A stretch of DNA of 20,331 nt from Gammaproteobacteria bacterium (GTDB taxonomy: Bacteria; Pseudomonadota; Gammaproteobacteria; Xanthomonadales; Wenzhouxiangellaceae). A model generated the notes under the pieces. It had not been told where the DNA came from and searched no databases. It saw only the letters and a program-made list of their open reading frames with translations. Every line of letters begins with the position of its first letter. The first letter of the stretch is position 1. The stretch spans positions 1-20,331 of the forward strand of contig PWWM01000164.1 in NCBI GenBank assembly GCA_003561495.1. Direction: 5' to 3'. Both the position numbers and the translations under genes were made by a program. Below, piece by piece: positions 15,904-20,331 of the stretch.

Positions 15904-18324
15904 CTAAAGAAGTTCGTCGTAACGCTCTCGCCAGTAGGCCATGTCCTCGCTACGCCCAAGATTCTCCAGGGCTTTGAGCAGACTTTCAACCGCCTCGAGC
16001 GTGCGACGATGATCAACACCATAGCGCTCTTCGAGTCCGAGTACCGCCGTCTCGAGGACCTCGGCGGCCCGGTAATCATCCCCTGCAGCCAGCAGGGTTT
16101 GGCCCAGTCCGGTCCGGTAAATGGGCAGCACATCCTGGAAAACGGATTCGGACTCGGCTGTACTCACCACCCATTGATGGACTTCCAGCGCTTCACGATC
16201 CGCTCCGGTCTCGCGCAGCAGGTTGCCCAGATTGTAGCGAATCAGGACCGTGTTGAAGGCGGTACGACCGTGATGTTGACGGGAGATCTCGTAGGCGCTT
16301 TCCAATGCCTCCCGGGCCTGATCCAGTTCACCTTGCTGACGAAGACTGCTGCCGAGATTCGACAGCGCCGGCAGTGTCAGCGGATGATCATCACCCAACC
16401 GCTGGCGAGTCAGCGCCAGCGACTCACGCAACAAGGGTTCGGCATCGGCGGGGCGTTGCTGTTCCAGGTAGACGATGGCACGCCCGTTGAGACCATCGGA
16501 CAGGTGTCGTCGGGCCATGGGTGAATCCCAGTCTCGCGCCAGCGCTTCCTGTTCACGGTAAGTGGTCTCGGCCTGTTCCATGGCGCCCTGCGCCTGGTAG
16601 GCTCGAGCCAGGGCGCTCAAACCACTGAGCTGAACGCCGATCATCTCGCCGGCATGTTCTTCACGAATCGTTTCCAGCACCGGTTCGATCGTCTCGCGAG
16701 CCTGTTCGGGCCGGCCCGTGTCGGCATACAGTGCGCCCAGTTGAACGCGGGTGTCGTAGTACTGAACTGGCTGAGCCGCAAGTATTTCTCGCTGGTCCAG
16801 AATTTGATCGTAAAGCGCCTCACTGCGTTCAAAGTCACGCTGATTCTGGTAGAGCAAGGCCAGAGAACGCTTGGACTGAAGAGCCTGCATGCCAAGATTT
16901 TCCTGACGACTCAGCGCCAGGCTTCGCCGCAAGTGAACCTCGGCGCGATCAAGGTCATTGAGGGCAACGTAGGTGGCGCCGATGATGCCCTGGATTTCGG
17001 CCTCGATGTCGGGATGGTCCAGCAGGACATCACCGGCCCGACGGGCCGCTGTGGCCAACAACTCCTGCATGACCATCAGATCGCCACTGGCGGCAAAATC
17101 GGGATCGATGGATTGCAGCATTTCGGTCACGAAATCCAGCGCCATGTCGGATCGCTCCATCTCGACCTGGGCAATGTCGCGCTGGGTACTGGCCTCCATC
17201 CATCCCCACACCGCCAAACCGAAGCCGGCGATCAGGGAGCCACTGACCAGGACGGCAAAGGTCGTCGCCAGTCGATGACGACGGAAGAACTTGCGCAACA
17301 GGTAGCGCCGACTGGGGTCGATGGCGCTGATCGGCTCGTTGCGAAGAAAGCTTTCCAGATCAGCGCCAAGAGCATCGGCCGACTGGTAACGCTGATCGAC
17401 ATCGTAGGCCAGCGCCTTGGCCACGATACAGCGTAGCTCATGGGGCAGATGGCGCGCACCGGCCACCAGGTCGATCAACGGGGAATCCTGACCCGAATCG
17501 GAAATTCGGGCCTCCGGCGGCAGACTGGAACTGGTCAGCTTTCGGTGCTTGAGTGAACGACACAACAAGCGAACCTGACTCTCGGCACGGCTGCGCGGCG
17601 GACGCTTTTCGACCAGCAACTCGAACAGAATCACCCCGAGGGCGTACACATCGCTGCCAATGCTGACGCTGTTGGGACGGTTGGACAATTACTCGGGGCT
17701 CATGTAAGCCGGTGTTCCAACCTGCATCGGACGGTGCGCCTTGCCATCCTTGTTTTCGCGCAGACTGGTGGCCACCCCGAAATCGATGACCTTGGGCATG
17801 GACTCACCATCCACCTGGCTGACCAGAATATTGGCCGGCTTCAGGTCACGATGGATGATGCCTCGATGATGGGCATGCTGAACGCCCTGGCAGACCCGCA
17901 TGAACAACCGCAATCGCTGCTCGAGGCTCAAGTCATGCGATTGACAGTGCTTGGTGATGGGCTCGCCCTGGACCAGCTCCATCGCGAACCAGGGCATCTT
18001 GCCCGGCCCGGTGCCGGCCTCGTAAACCTGCGCGATGTAGGGGTGATGCAATCGCGCCAGGGTTTGTCGCTCGACATCGAACAGCGCACTGTAGAGACTG
18101 TCGCCACGCTTCCCACCGATCAGCTTCAGGGCGACCTTGCGCTGGACCGGCTCGGTCTGTTCGGCCAGAAAGACCTTGCCCATGCCGCCGGTGCCCAGTT
18201 CCCGGATCAGGCGGTAGCCGCCGATCCGTACCTCGCGTCGTTTTCTGCTTCGTGGTTCAGGCTCGTGATCGAGAACCCGGGTGGCCTCGTCATCGGGAAC
18301 AGCCTTTTGCGGCGGTTCATTCAT
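15904..18324 (-). pseudogene. Ser/Thr protein kinase with TPR repeats, interrupted by one in-frame TAA
   Basis: Two open stretches, 18324-17692 (211 codons) and 17688-15904, lie in the same frame and are separated only by TAA at 17691-17689. Read through, they give an 806-residue Hanks-type kinase: glycine loop GTGGMGKVF (44-52), Lys67 in VALKLI, catalytic HRDLKPAN (158-165, Asp160), DFG (181-183), GTPAYMSPE (203-211), then the TAA, then SIGSDVYALGVILFELL, which is the next kinase subdomain. One membrane helix (about 352-375) and about seven TPR units follow up to the end. Relatives have Gln after SPE; CAA to TAA is one C-to-T change. As it stands, the kinase domain is cut before its C-lobe is complete. 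The TPR half has no clean ribosome site. The start overlaps the mscS stop (ATGA). Sequencing error, recent inactivation and read-through are all possible. Confidence 0.9.
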
Positions 18325-19172
18325 GAGTCCTGCTCGGGTGGTGCGTGATCGACGATTCGGATCGGAAATGGTTTGGTGGCTTCCCCGGCATACAGTGAGC
18401 GATGGGGGAACGGAATCTCGATACCGGCCTGGTCGAAGGCATCCTTGATCTCGGAGGTTATCCCGTTTCTGAGCGCCAGGAAGTTCTCACGCTTGGCCCA
18501 CACCGAGAACTGGATCTCCAGCGCGGAATCACCAAAGCCGGTAAAGATGAAAAGCGGCACGGGCTCATCCAGGCACAGGGTGTTGGCATCCGCTACGGCC
18601 ATCAGCACCTCGCGCACCTGGTTGATGTCCTCCTTGTAAGCCACCCCCAAGTGCAGATCCAGGCGTCGAATCGGGAAGCGTGTCAGGGTGGTCACTTCAC
18701 TCTTGATCAGGGTTTCGTTGGGAATGCGCACGAACAGGTTGTCGAAGGTGCGCAACTTGACCGACAAGGCATCGATCGACAACACCTCTCCGGTGGTGTC
18801 GCCGACCCGGATGATGTCACCGATTTCGAAACTGCGCTCGCCAATCAGGAACAGGCCACTGATCAGATTGGAGGCGGTGGTCTGGGAAGCAAACCCCAGC
18901 GCCACGGTCAGTACGCCGGCCGCGCCCATGATGACGGCCAGGCTGAAACCCAGCTCGCGCATGGCCGAAGCGATGAACAATGCCAGCAAACCGTAAAACA
19001 CGATGCGGCGCAACAGCTGCTGCATCTGGATACTTACGCGTTGCTGCAGCAATCGGCGGGTCAGGCGGCTGGTCAGTGAGGCCAGGAACAGACCGAGTAT
19101 GACCAGAATGCCCGCCCGGAACATCGCCATCAGGGTCTCGGATTGAAAGCTGGACAACAGATCCTGAATCAT
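18321..19172 (-). CDS. Small-conductance mechanosensitive channel, MscS family
   Basis: The 283-residue protein has the MscS layout: membrane helices at about 15-34, 56-72 and 76-95, and then the pore-lining/beta region ALGFASQTTASNLISGLFLIGERSFEIGDIIRVG (91-124), the most conserved part of the family. A cytoplasmic vestibule follows (GEVLSIDALSVKLRTFDN, RIPNETLIKSEV). It opens under membrane tension to release solutes on osmotic downshock. The ATG at 19172 was chosen; a TTG at 19178 overlapping the DUF432 stop would add two residues and cannot be excluded. It follows the DUF432 gene with 2 nt between stop and ATG, and its stop overlaps the kinase start, so the three genes are read as one unit. 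Confidence 0.95.
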   Translation of the reverse strand: MIQDLLSSFQSETLMAMFRAGILVILGLFLASLTSRLTRRLLQQRVSIQMQQLLRRIVFYGLLALFIASAMRELGFSLAVIMGAAGVLTVALGFASQTTASNLISGLFLIGERSFEIGDIIRVGDTTGEVLSIDALSVKLRTFDNLFVRIPNETLIKSEVTTLTRFPIRRLDLHLGVAYKEDINQVREVLMAVADANTLCLDEPVPLFIFTGFGDSALEIQFSVWAKRENFLALRNGITSEIKDAFDQAGIEIPFPHRSLYAGEATKPFPIRIVDHAPPEQDS

Positions 19173-19174
19173 GG

Positions 19175-19978
19175 TCAATGCCCGAACAAGAGGTCGAATG
19201 CGCGGGTCATGCCGGACCGCCCGGTATCCTGGCGCGGTTCAGCCAGTCGGGTCCATTCCGATCCGCCATCCGAGGCCTTGCTGTCAATCTGAATGGAAGC
19301 CATTTCACCCTGTTCCTGGCGGGTCAGGGTCACGGCCTGGGTCCAGAGCTTGCCTTGCTGATCACCATACAGGGCGAGCAAGGGCACCGGCAGACTGATC
19401 TTTTCCAGCGGCAGTGGACTGGCCGCCTTGTTGTGAATGGTCAATGGGGTAATGGCCCGGTGCGGACGGTCGGGCAGCTCGGCCGGATCATGGCGCGCCT
19501 GGGTCCTTCCGGCGTAGCAAAGCTCGCCCTCGCGAGTGGACGGACCGAACCAGGTGTCGGACAGCCTGAGTACCGGCAACTCCTTGAGCAGGACCGCTGG
19601 ATCACCAACCTGGACCTGCAACCAGATCGGGGTCGACAGATACAGCGTGATGGTCTGACCGCTAAGCAGAAACACCGGCTGGCGCGGACGAATGACGACT
19701 GGCCGATCAGCCAACCGCGGGCTGAGCAGGACCTGGCCGGAATGTCCGGAGTGAACAAAACGTTCGTCGACTTCCTCGGACAAGCCCTTGACGATGCGAA
19801 ACGATGCCTTGGCCTCGGCGTCCTCCTCGGCAATACCACTGCTGGCCAGGGTCCACTCATCCTTGCCGCGGCCAATGGTCAATGCCAGAGAGCCGACTCG
19901 GCACTCCAGTCGCTGGCCCGAGCCGACCTCCTGGGCTTCCCACCAACTCACCGGTGTCTTGGTCGAAGACTTTGTCAT
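19175..19978 (-). CDS. DUF432 family protein
   Basis: The 267-residue protein has no signal peptide or membrane helix. It shows the DUF432 hallmark in its C-terminal half: RPHRAITPLTIHNKAASPLPLEKISLPVP (about 173-201), then LLALYGDQQGKLWTQAVTL. The protein looks all-beta. Its function is not established, but DUF432 genes recur beside MscS-type channels, as here, where the stop lies 2 nt before the mscS ATG. A cytoplasmic partner or modulator of the channel is a reasonable guess, but only a guess. The ATG at 19978 is 4 nt after the LysR stop; the Shine-Dalgarno is weak (GAAG). Confidence 0.75.
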   Translation of the reverse strand: MTKSSTKTPVSWWEAQEVGSGQRLECRVGSLALTIGRGKDEWTLASSGIAEEDAEAKASFRIVKGLSEEVDERFVHSGHSGQVLLSPRLADRPVVIRPRQPVFLLSGQTITLYLSTPIWLQVQVGDPAVLLKELPVLRLSDTWFGPSTREGELCYAGRTQARHDPAELPDRPHRAITPLTIHNKAASPLPLEKISLPVPLLALYGDQQGKLWTQAVTLTRQEQGEMASIQIDSKASDGGSEWTRLAEPRQDTGRSGMTRAFDLLFGH

Positions 19979-19982
19979 GGCT

Positions 19983-20331
19983 TCAGTTTACATCGCCGGA
20001 CAGCACGCTGACCCGTTCACGCAGCAAGTCCGCCAGGCGCCGCCCACCGGGGCCGGCGGCATCGGGGTCGGCATGGACCAGGTAGAGCGTGGCCCAACGC
20101 TGTGCTCCCTCGACCAGGGGCAAGGGCTTGAGGGCTCCGGTCGCGAGTTCTCCGCGAATGATTTCTTCGGCATACCAGGCAAAGCCCAGTCCCATGCAGG
20201 CCGCACGTATCGAGGTCGCCTTGGCTGAAACTGTCCAACGCTGATCGGTCACACTCGGCGCCTGGTCACCGGCGGGTTGCAACCCGGTATCCCGGACCAC
20301 CAGGTGACGGTGACCACGCAGGTCCTCGCGC
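19983..20331 (-). CDS. LysR-type transcriptional regulator, C-terminal part (5' end beyond window)
   Basis: The frame is open to the right edge and gives 115 residues ending at the TGA at 19983. The fragment matches the second half of a LysR substrate-binding domain: an opening EDLRGHRHLVVRDTG, then RWTVSAKATSIRAACMGLGFAWYAEEII, the helix-strand pair by which family members close the effector pocket, and a terminal helix RRLADLLRER. The DNA-binding helix-turn-helix is outside the window. It lies 4 nt upstream of the DUF432 gene on the same strand. LysR regulators are usually divergent from their targets, so read-through co-transcription need not mean it controls the channel genes. Confidence 0.85.
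   Translation of the reverse strand, partial: REDLRGHRHLVVRDTGLQPAGDQAPSVTDQRWTVSAKATSIRAACMGLGFAWYAEEIIRGELATGALKPLPLVEGAQRWATLYLVHADPDAAGPGGRRLADLLRERVSVLSGDVN

Noticed and set aside
17689..18324. Treating the two kinase pieces as two separate genes (a kinase and a TPR protein)
   Set aside because: The break falls inside the kinase fold, the pieces share one frame with only the TAA between them, and the second piece has no plausible independent start at its head.

Overview
The window looks like chromosome of a high-GC gammaproteobacterium. The order rpmB-rpmG / radC / coaBC-dut-algC-like is, from memory, the order found in Pseudomonas and relatives, and RraA, HrpB and a YceI protein fit the same group. 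The heptamer arrays and the DUF432-MscS pair lean towards a Xanthomonadales/Wenzhouxiangella-like lineage, but that placement is inference. Coding density is very high, and neighbouring genes repeatedly overlap by four bases (ATGA or TTGA).

Layout. (1) 1-3076, minus strand: rraA, an agmatine-deiminase-family gene, a DUF350-like membrane protein, and the N-terminal part of a glutathionylspermidine-synthase-like ATP-grasp protein that leaves the window on the left. The first three overlap by ATGA; the last follows after 17 nt. (2) 3077-3424: a gene-poor stretch with a heptamer array, a REP-like palindrome and the rpmB promoter. (3) 3425-3840, plus: rpmB and rpmG, closed by a clear intrinsic terminator. 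(4) 3910-4375: a four-helix-bundle (23S IVS/S23-like) gene between two inverted 28-bp arrays of the heptamer GGRAGAC, wedged against the stop codon of radC. (5) 4372-5046, minus: radC. (6) 5158-10383, plus: coaBC, dut, a 1006-residue membrane-anchored phosphohexomutase homologue with a 29-fold Pro-Glu repeat, and rluE, all overlapping or nearly so. (7) 10407-11375, minus: an MDR dehydrogenase, divergent from a CDP-alcohol phosphatidyltransferase/yceI pair (11452-12767, plus). (8) 12769-20331, minus: in transcription order, a LysR regulator (5' end outside the window), a DUF432 protein, an MscS channel, a Ser/Thr kinase-TPR gene broken by one in-frame TAA, a thioredoxin-fold protein and hrpB.

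How the genes fit together. The rpmBG-radC-coaBC-dut block is housekeeping: ribosomal proteins, coenzyme A synthesis and dUTP removal. The points most worth a second look are: the four-helix-bundle cassette framed by inverted arrays; the algC-position protein, which keeps the mutase fold but has lost several active-site motifs; the kinase whose conserved SPEQ glutamine codon has become TAA; the DUF432-MscS-kinase transcription unit; and the coupling of an agmatine-deiminase-type enzyme to DUF350 and glutathionylspermidine-synthase-like proteins, which suggests a polyamine-related pathway. No rRNA, tRNA, transposase, phage gene or CRISPR array was seen.
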